The position numbers were made by a program, and so were the translations under genes. The notes under the pieces are model-generated. The model was given only the letters and a program-made list of their open reading frames with translations, was not told where the DNA came from and did not search any database. Positions 24,842 to 32,905 of a stretch of 50,640 bases of DNA are shown in pieces (position 1 is the stretch's first letter; each line of letters opens with the position of its first letter). The stretch comes from Acidobacteriaceae bacterium (GTDB lineage: Bacteria > Acidobacteriota > Terriglobia > Terriglobales > Acidobacteriaceae): the NCBI GenBank assembly GCA_031296325.1, contig JARLFY010000065.1:1-50640 (forward strand). The letters run 5' to 3'.

Positions 24842-26716
24842 CTACTGACGATGGATGCGCCAGTTCCACTCCACTCCGCCCAGCACGGTTCGCCCCTGCA
24901 TCGGTACGCCGACGATCTCGGTATAGCCGGTGTTGCTCAGGTTCGCCAGCCGAAGGTAGGGGCGCAGGTTGCCGGTGTTGCGCGCGAGACTCGCGTCCCA
25001 CAGCGGGTAGACCGTCTGCGTAGTCTTCTGCACAAGGTTGACCTGCGTGTGCGCGGCGAGCTGACGGCCCCACGCTCCCGGCAACTGGCCCGTCCAGCCG
25101 AAGACGGCGTTCTGCGCCGCGTAGTTGAAGGCATACTCTGACAGATAATTCGGCGGAAGATTGCCGGAGTGCGCTGCTGTATAGCTCAGGTCAATCCACT
25201 CGGTCGAGCTGATGCGCAGCCGCGCGCTGACCTCTGCTCCCGTGATGTCCAACGTGGGTACGTTGATCGCCTGCCACTTCTCGCCAACGGTCAGCGGCAG
25301 CGTCTTGGAGTAGTCGATGGCATTGCTCTGTTGCAGGCGGAAGCCAGCCGCCGTCAACGTGATTCGGCCATTCGTGGGCTTCCAGTCGAGTCCTCCCTCG
25401 TAGCTCCAGCTCGTCTCCGGCTTCAGGGCTGAATTGCCCATGGTCACCGGGTCGGAGTAGTAGAGGTCGGTGTAGGTGGGCAGGCGGAAGCCGTGTCCCG
25501 CCGAGCCACGCAGACGCACCGTCGAACTCAGCGAGTAGGATGCCGCCACGCTGGGCGAAAAGACCGAATCGCCTCCCGAAAGGATCTCCTCGCGTCCGCC
25601 GACGGAGAGCGAGAAGCGACCGAGCGAGCGCAGGCTCAGGTTGGCGTAGCCCGCGCCCTGATTGCGCGCATGCTGTCCCAGACTGCTGCTGTGGATCGAG
25701 TCGCCGGACTCCTCAAGGCCGTAAGAGAGCGTCGAGTTCTTGCCCAACTCGTCGGCGCGACGCAGCGCACCCTCGTAACTTGTGGTGACGTGATTGTTCT
25801 CGTAGATCGAGGGCTGGTCCTCGAAGAGGACGAAGAGATCGCTGTGCCGTCGGTAGCCAAAACTGGCCGCAGTCTTTGCGCCAAGCTGCTGCTGCATGCT
25901 GGCCAGCCAGCCCTTGGTTCTCTCCCACGAATTGTATGGCCCGTAGAACTGGTTCGCGCCGTAGGGCCGGTCGCTGGTGGCCAGCAGAACGTCGGTCGTA
26001 CCCAGCTTGGACTTCAGCCAACTCTCACTGGCCAGCGCGTTGCTGCTGTAGTTGCGGTCGGCGATGAAGCCGTCGGAGATGTCGCGGCTGCCAGTAATCT
26101 GCTCGGCAAATGGCCCGGCAGAATAATCCACGCGCATATGCTGTTCCAGCGAGCCGTAGTTCCCTGCGCCCGAGCGTGCAACTACACTAAAACCCGCTGA
26201 CGGCGCACTGGTCAGAAGATTTACCGCGCCGCCAATGGCGTCCGAACCGTAGAAGGTCGAACCCGATCCATGCAGCACATCCACCCGCGAGATTGCATCC
26301 AGCGGCACAGGAATGTCGAGGTTGAGATGCCCGGTCTCGGGATCGTCCACGCGCAGTCCGTTGACCAGAACCAGCGACTGCTCGAAGGTGGTTCCACGAA
26401 TCGACAGATCGGCCTGCACTCCCTCGCCGCCACGCGCCTGCAGGTTCAGCGAAGAATCCGTCCGCAGCACATCGACCACGCTATCGGTTCCCGCCGACGC
26501 ATCCTGCGGGTTCAACACCAGCACCGAGCGATCGCTCTCCGCCAGCGGAAGCGGCTCGACGGTCGTCGTCACCTGAGCGCTCTGCGCCACACTAAATACG
26601 GCGGATGTGGCCGAAGGCTGGCTGCTCTGCTGTGCAGCATTGGTCGAGGTCTGCTGAGCAGCAGAAAATCCTGCGCAGAGCAGGAAGAGAGAGAACATCG
26701 CAATTCCGTTTTTCAT
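24842..26716 (-). CDS. TonB-dependent outer membrane receptor (BtuB-like)
   Basis: The 624-residue protein has a signal peptide (MKNGIAMFSLFLLCAGFSAAQ). It has a plug domain (about residues 65-170, with LNLQARGGEGVQADLSIRG, VLVNGLRVDDPETGH and FYGSDAIGGAVNLLT) and then a 22-strand-type barrel rich in alternating aromatic/polar strands. Such receptors import large scarce substrates (cobalamin, siderophores, sugars) with energy from TonB. The compact size and plug resemble BtuB, but no cobalamin riboswitch is visible upstream and no periplasmic binding protein or ABC transporter gene is adjacent, so the substrate is open. The ATG at 26716 was preferred over an in-frame TTG three codons upstream. 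The last residue is not the usual aromatic. The gene is divergent from a MarR-type regulator only 91 bases away. Confidence 0.88.
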   Translation of the reverse strand: MKNGIAMFSLFLLCAGFSAAQQTSTNAAQQSSQPSATSAVFSVAQSAQVTTTVEPLPLAESDRSVLVLNPQDASAGTDSVVDVLRTDSSLNLQARGGEGVQADLSIRGTTFEQSLVLVNGLRVDDPETGHLNLDIPVPLDAISRVDVLHGSGSTFYGSDAIGGAVNLLTSAPSAGFSVVARSGAGNYGSLEQHMRVDYSAGPFAEQITGSRDISDGFIADRNYSSNALASESWLKSKLGTTDVLLATSDRPYGANQFYGPYNSWERTKGWLASMQQQLGAKTAASFGYRRHSDLFVLFEDQPSIYENNHVTTSYEGALRRADELGKNSTLSYGLEESGDSIHSSSLGQHARNQGAGYANLSLRSLGRFSLSVGGREEILSGGDSVFSPSVAASYSLSSTVRLRGSAGHGFRLPTYTDLYYSDPVTMGNSALKPETSWSYEGGLDWKPTNGRITLTAAGFRLQQSNAIDYSKTLPLTVGEKWQAINVPTLDITGAEVSARLRISSTEWIDLSYTAAHSGNLPPNYLSEYAFNYAAQNAVFGWTGQLPGAWGRQLAAHTQVNLVQKTTQTVYPLWDASLARNTGNLRPYLRLANLSNTGYTEIVGVPMQGRTVLGGVEWNWRIHRQ

Positions 26717-26807
26717 ATAGAGCAATCATCATGCAACTTCTACAGTAGTACAACGATACTTTTGTCTTGCCATAAATAATTGATTGAGTAAACTAAACCT
26801 ACCCACT

Positions 26808-27248
26808 ATGCGCATAGAAGCCTTCCTTCGCGAGAGTCCCATGTTCACGGTGAAGCGTGCTGCGCGCCACTTCGACGCGGTCGCAGCGCAAGCCTTCGCC
26901 GCGGATGGACTCGGCTTTATGGAAGGGCTGATGCTGGCTGCGATCTTCTTCGAGGCACCGAAGCCGATCAAGCCCTCGCAGTTGGCCGAGACCTTTGCCA
27001 CTACGCGCGGCAACGTCAGCCACGCCATCTCTTCGCTGGAGGCCAAGGGACTAGTGCAACGCAAGATTGATCCCGCCGATGCAAGGGGCTATCTGCTGGC
27101 GCTGAAGCCATCGGGCAAGCGCTGCGCCCTGCGCGTAATCGCCGCCTTCGACCGGATGCAGCAGAAATTTGAAAAGGAAATTGGACGCGACGCGCTAACC
27201 AAAACGCTCAACGTAATTCGCGCGCTGGAGTCCTGTAATCGCACATAA
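26808..27248 (+). CDS. MarR-type winged-helix transcriptional regulator
   Basis: The 146-residue protein has a winged helix-turn-helix centre: KPSQLAETFATTRGNVSHAISSLEAKGLVQRKIDPADARGYLLALKPSGK (about residues 53-102), in which DPADARGY is the MarR-style wing. Flanking helices would form the dimer interface. The ligand is unknown. It is divergent from the TonB receptor gene and may control it, though no operator is proven. An in-frame TTG at 26784 could add eight residues; the ATG at 26808 is used here. The stop codon directly abuts the stop codon of the opposite-strand permease gene. Confidence 0.82.
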   Translation: MRIEAFLRESPMFTVKRAARHFDAVAAQAFAADGLGFMEGLMLAAIFFEAPKPIKPSQLAETFATTRGNVSHAISSLEAKGLVQRKIDPADARGYLLALKPSGKRCALRVIAAFDRMQQKFEKEIGRDALTKTLNVIRALESCNRT

Positions 27249-28502
27249 CTACTCGTAGCGCAGAGCCTCAATCGGATCCAGGTTCGCCGCCTTCCACGCC
27301 GGGTAGATGCCGAAGACCAACCCGATCAGGCAGGAAGACAGAAACGCCGTAACGATCCACAGCGGCGAGAGCAGAGTCGGCAGCAGGTAGCTCAGAGCAT
27401 AAGCGATTGCGCTTCCCAGCATCACTCCGATCAGCCCTCCCACCGCGCACAAGGTGATCGCCTCCAGCGTGAACTGCGCCAGAATGGTATGTTTGCTTGC
27501 GCCGATCGCCTTGCGCACGCCGATCTCCCGCGTTCGCTCAGTCACGCTGACCAGCATGATGTTCATCACGCCCACGCCGCCCACCAGAAGGGCCACACTG
27601 GACAGCGAAAACAGAAGAAAAAACAGTCCTCCGGTAATCTGCGTCCACAACCGCGTCAGCGAGTCGGTGCCGAAGATGGCGAAGTTGTCCGGCATCTCGT
27701 TGTGGATCTTGCGTCGCCGTCGCAGCAGTTCGGTCAGCTCATCCTCCACCGTGGAGCGGAACTTCGGGTCGTCGTACTTCAGCGTAATCCAGTAGTCCAA
27801 CTCTTCGGGATGCATGGAGTGGAAGGTCGAGATGGGGAAGTAGGCCTGATTGTCCTGCGGGTTTTTGCCTCCTCCGAAGGCCTGCTTCTGCTTCTCCAAC
27901 ACGCTGACCACGGTAAAGACCATTCCTGCGGCCTCCACCTCTTTGCCGATCGCGCTCTGCCCGGGAAAGAGTTGTTGCGCGGTATCGTAGCCCAGTCCGA
28001 CCACATGCGCCGCACGCACCTGATCTTCATCCGTGACGAAGCGCCCGTCGAGAATGTCGAGGTCGTGAACACGCTCCTCGTCGGACGATACTCCGGTGAG
28101 GATTGTGTTCTCCATGGTCTTTCCGTTGCCCTTGATCGCCGTCGTTCCAGAGCGGCCCGGAGCGGTGTTGTCGGTATATTGCAGCGCGGGAGATACGGCC
28201 AGCACATGCGGCAGCGAGCGCATCGCCATGGCGTCTTCGTAGGTCAACTGCTTGCGCGTCAGCATCTCGGTCGTCGGTCGCTTGCCTATCGCCGCAAAGC
28301 GGTAGACGAACAGAATGTTCGACCCCAGCGACTGCACCAGTCCTTCGACGCTGGAGTTCAGCCCGTTGACCACCGACGAGATGGTAATGACCGTCATCAC
28401 GCCGATCACGATGCCGAGGATCGTCAACCCACTGCGCATCTTGTTGGCGCGCAGCGTGCCTAGAGCCATCGTCACCGTCTCTTTGATGTCGCCCAACCGC
28501 AT
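27249..28502 (-). CDS. ABC transporter permease, MacB/FtsX type (second of pair)
   Basis: The 417-residue permease has the MacB layout. A first transmembrane helix (about 22-45, with [17 protein letters not shown]) is followed by a large periplasmic domain (about 55-285). Three C-terminal FtsX helices follow, with the conserved [31 protein letters not shown] block and an ending like [17 protein letters not shown]. Such proteins work as dimers with a cytoplasmic ATPase to push toxins, lipoproteins or peptides across the envelope by mechanotransmission. Its upstream partner gene codes for a paralogous permease 48 bases away. No ATPase or membrane-fusion protein gene lies beside the pair in this window. 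The start has the RLGDIKETV opening typical of the family. Confidence 0.9.
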   Translation of the reverse strand: MRLGDIKETVTMALGTLRANKMRSGLTILGIVIGVMTVITISSVVNGLNSSVEGLVQSLGSNILFVYRFAAIGKRPTTEMLTRKQLTYEDAMAMRSLPHVLAVSPALQYTDNTAPGRSGTTAIKGNGKTMENTILTGVSSDEERVHDLDILDGRFVTDEDQVRAAHVVGLGYDTAQQLFPGQSAIGKEVEAAGMVFTVVSVLEKQKQAFGGGKNPQDNQAYFPISTFHSMHPEELDYWITLKYDDPKFRSTVEDELTELLRRRRKIHNEMPDNFAIFGTDSLTRLWTQITGGLFFLLFSLSSVALLVGGVGVMNIMLVSVTERTREIGVRKAIGASKHTILAQFTLEAITLCAVGGLIGVMLGSAIAYALSYLLPTLLSPLWIVTAFLSSCLIGLVFGIYPAWKAANLDPIEALRYE

Positions 28503-28550
28503 TGCAACTCCTCGTAGCTTTCCTCGTGCCTTGAACCTCGTACCTCTGTC

Positions 28551-29774
28551 TTACATCTCCGAGCGCAGAGCCACAATCGGATCCAGCGCCGCAGCCTTGC
28601 GCGCCGGATAGACTCCAAAGAAGATGCCCACCGAGCTGGCCATCACCAGTCCCAGAGCCACGCTCCACAGCGTCACGGTCGAGGGGAATCCCAGCAGCAG
28701 GGTAACGATCTGCGCCACCATCACGCCGCCCATCACGCCAAAGAATCCTCCCATCAGAGCCATCGTGGTGGACTCGACCAGAAACTGTAACGTAATGTCT
28801 CTGCCGCGCGCGCCGAGCGCCTTGCGAATGCCAATCTCGCGCGTACGATCAGTCACGCTGACCAGCATCATGTTCATAATCACGATGCCGCCGACGATCA
28901 ACGCGATCAGCGCAATCGCTCCGGCTACCGCGCCAAACCAGCGCGTCACCTTGCTGAAGAAGCTGACCAGCGTATTGTTGATGTCCACCTCGAAGCTGTC
29001 GTCGGCTCCCGGCGCGTCGTGCCGTCGGGAGCGCATCAGCACGCGCACCTCGTCTCCGGCGGCCTGTAGCGTTGCTCCGGCGGAACCGGCCTTCACATAG
29101 ATCACCAGCGACTTCATCGCCCCATAGCTCTTCTGGAAGGCGGGCAGCGGCACAGCGACCCAGTTATCCTGACTCTGCCCCAGCGTACTTCCCTGCTTCT
29201 CGCTGACTCCGACGACGGTGTACGGCATTCCATCGACGCGCAGTTCCTGCCCCAGCGGATCGATTCCGGCAAAGAGTTCATCGCGCACGTCGGTCCCGAT
29301 GATCGCCACCGGAGACGCGTGATCCTCGTCCACCTGAGTAAACCCGCGGCCCTCGGCGATGTCCAGATTCTGCAACGAAGGCATCTGCCAGGTGTAGCCG
29401 CGAATGGTTGTGTCGGTGATCGAGTGGGTTCCGCGCACGACCTTGGCCGAGGTCGTCTGCTGCGCGCCAATCCCGTTGCAACGCTTGCAGTTATCGCGCA
29501 CATAGACGTAGTCGTCCAGAAGTATGTTCTTGCGCCGCTGGTATTTTTCGTACTCCTCCGGGCTGGTGATCGAAGGCATCCGCGAGACGGTGAGAACGTC
29601 CGCGCCATAATGGGTAAATTTTGTCGTGACGTAGGTATTCGCGCCGTTGACCAGCGTCACCACGGCGATCACGCTGGCCACCCCGATCATCACGCCGAGC
29701 AGCGTCAACACCGTCCGCAGCTTGTTCTGCCACAGCGACTGCAACGCCAGCTTTATCGCCTCTTTGAATTCCAT
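28551..29774 (-). CDS. ABC transporter permease, MacB/FtsX type (first of pair)
   Basis: The 407-residue permease is paralogous to the downstream one: N-terminal helix with LRTVLTLLGVMIGVASVIAV (about 18-38), periplasmic MacB core domain, and a C-terminal FtsX block with IVGGIVIMNMMLVSVTDRTREIGIRKALGARG, ending PARKAAALDPIVALRSEM. A CKRC pair around residue 115 in the periplasmic part could form a disulphide. Together the two genes probably make a heterodimeric permease. The gene begins 56 bases after the thioesterase gene, so the transcript may be shared with it. The missing ATPase must be encoded elsewhere. Confidence 0.9.
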   Translation of the reverse strand: MEFKEAIKLALQSLWQNKLRTVLTLLGVMIGVASVIAVVTLVNGANTYVTTKFTHYGADVLTVSRMPSITSPEEYEKYQRRKNILLDDYVYVRDNCKRCNGIGAQQTTSAKVVRGTHSITDTTIRGYTWQMPSLQNLDIAEGRGFTQVDEDHASPVAIIGTDVRDELFAGIDPLGQELRVDGMPYTVVGVSEKQGSTLGQSQDNWVAVPLPAFQKSYGAMKSLVIYVKAGSAGATLQAAGDEVRVLMRSRRHDAPGADDSFEVDINNTLVSFFSKVTRWFGAVAGAIALIALIVGGIVIMNMMLVSVTDRTREIGIRKALGARGRDITLQFLVESTTMALMGGFFGVMGGVMVAQIVTLLLGFPSTVTLWSVALGLVMASSVGIFFGVYPARKAAALDPIVALRSEM

Positions 29775-29830
29775 AGCCTACCGATGATTGTACGCAGTCA
29801 AACCGCCCTTGGTTCCATGTGAACGAGCCA

Positions 29831-30991
29831 TCATTCGCCCTTGGCAGCCCTGATCTGCGCAAGATGCGCCTGATGGCGGCGATAGCCGGCCAGATACCGC
29901 GCATCCTCGGCGTAGGTCGTCGGGTAAATCTGCGGAACCGGCTTGGGATGAAGCTCCGCATCGACGTTGACGAAGGTGAAGCTACAGACGTTGCTCAGCG
30001 CCGTACTCTTGCGGTCGCGGCTGATGCGCGTAATCGAGGTCTCCACCGTGATCGAGGTCTTGCCGGTGAAGGCCACGCGGCTGACGAAGTGCAGCTTGTC
30101 GCCCATGCGCACCGGCTGATGGAAGTTGATGCGATCCACGCTGACCAGCAGAGCGCGATGGCTGGCCACCATCTCCGAGCAGATGTGCGCGTACATATAA
30201 GCGCGATGGGCCACATAGCCGCCAAAGATCTTGTGCGGAACATTCTCGTGCTCGACGTAGGTCCGCTCCCAACCGCCAGCCATCAGCGGCGAGGCAAGCA
30301 GAATCTTCGGCTCCGACTGAGCCGAAATCTCGCCTCCATCCTGCGCGTAAACCACTGGGTCGCTCTGCCAGTGAACCGCCGGATCGCTCTGCGCCTGCGC
30401 CTCATGCAGGCGACGCAGAAGGGCGTACTCCTCAGCCGAGGGCGGCGCTTCGGCGGCGCACTGATACAGGCGATAACTCTCCCGCCGCTTGCGCGCCCGA
30501 TCCGCGCGAACGTTGTCCAGTTTGCTGCGATACTCCAGCCCAGGCAGTGGAACGCTGCGCTCCGAACCATCCGGCTCACGCATCCGGGCGACCATTGTGA
30601 AGTAGCACGAGGCCACATGCAGCACCGGCTCGCCGGGCGCAAGCGGAGGCTGCTCGATGCGGATGCCCACCTCCAGCGAGGTTCGTCCCACCAGATTGAC
30701 GCGCGCGCGCAGAATCATATCGCGCTTCTCGTCCGGCACGCCGCGCACCTTCATCGAATCCATCGCCGCCGTGACTACGCGCGCCGTCGGGTAACTGCGA
30801 TGCACATAGCGCAACGCCGTATCCTCGGCCAGCTTGTCAAGAACCTCCAGCAGCAATCCAAATCGCAGGTTGGAGCGAACATCCTCATCGGTCAAAAGGA
30901 AGTGGCGACGCAGGCGCAGATCCGTGCTGAACCTCAGCCGTCGGATGACGGAGGTCTGCGCCGGAGTCAAGAGTTTTCCATCTTCAGTCAT
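29831..30991 (-). CDS. Acyl-CoA thioesterase with two hotdog domains
   Basis: The 386-residue cytosolic protein contains two hotdog-fold modules. The first is at about residues 50-160 (LLEVLDKLAEDTALRYVHR, RVVTAAMDSMKVRG) and the second at about residues 235-355 (FGGYVAHRAYMYAHICSE, HRALLVSVDRINFHQPVRMGDKLHFVSRVAFTGKTSITVE). This arrangement is typical of acyl-CoA hydrolases of the BACH/ACOT type, which release fatty acids from CoA. A charged linker separates them. The chain-length preference cannot be told. The start was set at the ATG 30991 (MTEDGKLLTPAQ); a GTG at 31042 could add 17 residues without family support. Confidence 0.85.
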   Translation of the reverse strand: MTEDGKLLTPAQTSVIRRLRFSTDLRLRRHFLLTDEDVRSNLRFGLLLEVLDKLAEDTALRYVHRSYPTARVVTAAMDSMKVRGVPDEKRDMILRARVNLVGRTSLEVGIRIEQPPLAPGEPVLHVASCYFTMVARMREPDGSERSVPLPGLEYRSKLDNVRADRARKRRESYRLYQCAAEAPPSAEEYALLRRLHEAQAQSDPAVHWQSDPVVYAQDGGEISAQSEPKILLASPLMAGGWERTYVEHENVPHKIFGGYVAHRAYMYAHICSEMVASHRALLVSVDRINFHQPVRMGDKLHFVSRVAFTGKTSITVETSITRISRDRKSTALSNVCSFTFVNVDAELHPKPVPQIYPTTYAEDARYLAGYRRHQAHLAQIRAAKGE

Positions 30992-31050
30992 CGCAATTGA
31001 AGGATAACAGGCCCGATCTTCCCTGTGCGCCGTCGCACTCACAGATCAAA

Positions 31051-31644
31051 TCAGGGCCGATGCTCTGGAGGGTTTTGCGTGACCGGGAATGCGGCCCTTG
31101 CCGCTCTGGCCGCTCTTATCTGCCGATGCCGTCTCTTGCGCCGATGCTTCGCCAGCCACCACACCAGATAGGCCAGTACGAGCAGGTTTGCCCCCAGCAG
31201 GCTCACGCGTATCCAATCCAGATGGCGCACCAGTTCGTACAACTCCCACGGCAGGAAGGAGACGGTCGCGCAGATGGTCAGGTACTCGGCCCAGGTCTTT
31301 TCCAACACCAGTCCGACGCCCTCGGTCACTCGCAGCACCGCGTAGAACATCGTCGCCAGCCCGATCTGCTTGAGACGCAGCGACGTCAGAATGTCTATAT
31401 TGTCGAAGACATAAGACATCAATCGCCCATCGGGATCCATGCGCAGCCGCTGAGCCAGTCGCAGCGCAGAGTCGCCCAAGTCGTGATGAATAAAGTGGAT
31501 AGCACCGATGCCCACAAGAAAAAAGAAGACCGCCTCGATCAACTTCAGCAGTCCAATCGTCAACAGCCCGCCGTCGTGGTGTGCAATGACACACTCGTGT
31601 GCTCCGCCAGTTCCATGCTTTCTGGCTGCACCCTGCTCCGCCAT
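31051..31644 (-). CDS. DUF2127-family membrane protein
   Basis: The 197-residue protein has about four hydrophobic helices (starting with GLLTIGLLKLIEAVFFFLVGIGAI). The pattern, with GLLxxGLxKLxEA at the start and a late YELVRHLDW.R...LGANLLVLAYL block, resembles DUF2127. Function is unknown for this family. The C-terminus is strongly basic (AKHRRKRRHRQIRAARAARAA). The start at 31644 is chosen because GGGGAG lies ten bases upstream; starts at 31662 or 31734 are possible. It reads in the same direction as the neighbouring cNMP-binding and thioesterase genes. Confidence 0.65.
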   Translation of the reverse strand: MAEQGAARKHGTGGAHECVIAHHDGGLLTIGLLKLIEAVFFFLVGIGAIHFIHHDLGDSALRLAQRLRMDPDGRLMSYVFDNIDILTSLRLKQIGLATMFYAVLRVTEGVGLVLEKTWAEYLTICATVSFLPWELYELVRHLDWIRVSLLGANLLVLAYLVWWLAKHRRKRRHRQIRAARAARAAFPVTQNPPEHRP

Positions 31645-31789
31645 CTCCGCCCAACTCCCCATAGCTCTGTGCCGCGCCCTGCGCTTGTTAGGATGCGCTG
31701 TATTCAGTTGACGAGCGTCGCCCGCGATTGTCAACCGCCTGCGCTACAACTTCAGGCCAGAACCTCCAGTATTGATGGAATTTTATCCA

Positions 31790-32668
31790 TCAAGCCCCAT
31801 GCCCCTCGTCCTTGCGAGACTTCGCCCCGGCCTCCGTAGACAAGGACTTGCGCATCACGTCCTCCACATCCTCCACCTTGTCGAGCAGTTGGCTCAGACG
31901 GTGCGAGAGCGATTGAATCTCCGTTTCCGCGCGCCGGTTCACGTCGAAGTCCAGCTCACTGCGTACGCGATCCTTCACGTCTTGCCGATTCTGGCTCATC
32001 ATGATGACCGGAGCCTGAATCGCCGCCAACATCGACAGGAAAAGATTCAGCAGAATGAACGGATACGGATCCCACGCCTGCCCCTTCAGCCATATATTGA
32101 TGCCAGAGTAGACGATCAGCACGATGGCAAAGAGAATGATGAAGGTCCACGAACCGCCAAAGCGCGCCACATGATCCGCGATGCGTTCGCCAAAGGTGGA
32201 TTGCTCCTCGATCAAATCGTTGGGATTGCGCATGGCTCTGGACTGCACCAGCTTCTGCGCGGCGTGGAACTGCCGCGCCTGCACGGTCAGCATATCCAGC
32301 CCCGCCAGCGGCCTCCGCACCAACAACTCGGCGATGTCGTCGCGCCCCACCTCCAGACAGACCGTCTCTTCCAGAGCGATCGCCGTCGTCTGGTGCGGAG
32401 TCTGTTGCAGCATGGACGCAAAGCCGAAGAAGTCGCCATGCACCGGCTCGTCGACCACGACCTCCTGCTGGTCTTCGTCGATCGTCGAGACCTGCGCCTT
32501 GCCCGACATCACCACATAGCCGTGCTCGGCTGAGTCCCCCGCCTTGAAGATGCGCTGGCGTGGCGCAAACTGCGCAATCTCAATCTTCGACGCCAGAATC
32601 TGCGCCGCCTCATCATCCAGCAACTCAAAAAGAGGGACATGCCGTAGTTCATCGGGATTGCAAGGCAT
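31790..32668 (-). CDS. Cyclic-nucleotide-binding / DUF1003 membrane protein
   Basis: The 292-residue protein starts with a cNMP-binding (CRP-like) domain (residues about 10-125), including the FKAGDSAEHGYVVMSGKAQV strand pattern and GDFFGFASML in the phosphate-binding cassette region. The typical Arg-Thr/Ser-Ala pocket is replaced by HQTTAIA, so binding of cyclic nucleotide is uncertain. A DUF1003 module follows (about residues 145-250) with two transmembrane helices (WTFIILFAIVLIVYSGINIWL and FILLNLFLSMLAAIQAPVIMMSQNR), then a coiled-coil-like C-terminus. The role of DUF1003 is unknown. The ATG is weakly supported by a purine-rich site. Confidence 0.85.
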   Translation of the reverse strand: MPCNPDELRHVPLFELLDDEAAQILASKIEIAQFAPRQRIFKAGDSAEHGYVVMSGKAQVSTIDEDQQEVVVDEPVHGDFFGFASMLQQTPHQTTAIALEETVCLEVGRDDIAELLVRRPLAGLDMLTVQARQFHAAQKLVQSRAMRNPNDLIEEQSTFGERIADHVARFGGSWTFIILFAIVLIVYSGINIWLKGQAWDPYPFILLNLFLSMLAAIQAPVIMMSQNRQDVKDRVRSELDFDVNRRAETEIQSLSHRLSQLLDKVEDVEDVMRKSLSTEAGAKSRKDEGHGA

Positions 32669-32775
32669 CCATACATCCTTCGCGGCCCCGGTTGGGCCTC
32701 ATCTCTATGAGACCATATCAGCCTCGACCATCGCATGAAATAAAACAGGCTGGTGCTGGAGGACTTGAACGGCTC

Positions 32776-32815
32776 ACATCCCACCCATCACATGAGACAA
32801 AGGCGTGTTCTGGCG
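32776..32815 (-). repeat. Decayed copy of repeat family B
   Basis: The words acatcccacccatcacatg and agacaaaggcg match the copy at 14133-14181, but the second arm has changed (gtgttctggcg), so the palindrome is broken. It lies in the 237-base gap before dxs. Confidence 0.6.
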
Positions 32816-32905
32816 AAGGGGGACTTCCGCGAATCTCGCTTCTCGTCTCTCCATCGGCACATCGCTTCAGGCCTCTGTCTTGATCGGAGCTAAGTCTTTG
32901 CCCGT

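Noticed and set aside
26717..26807. Cobalamin riboswitch before the BtuB-like receptor
   Set aside because: Only 91 bases separate the divergent genes and no B12-box-like sequence is visible.
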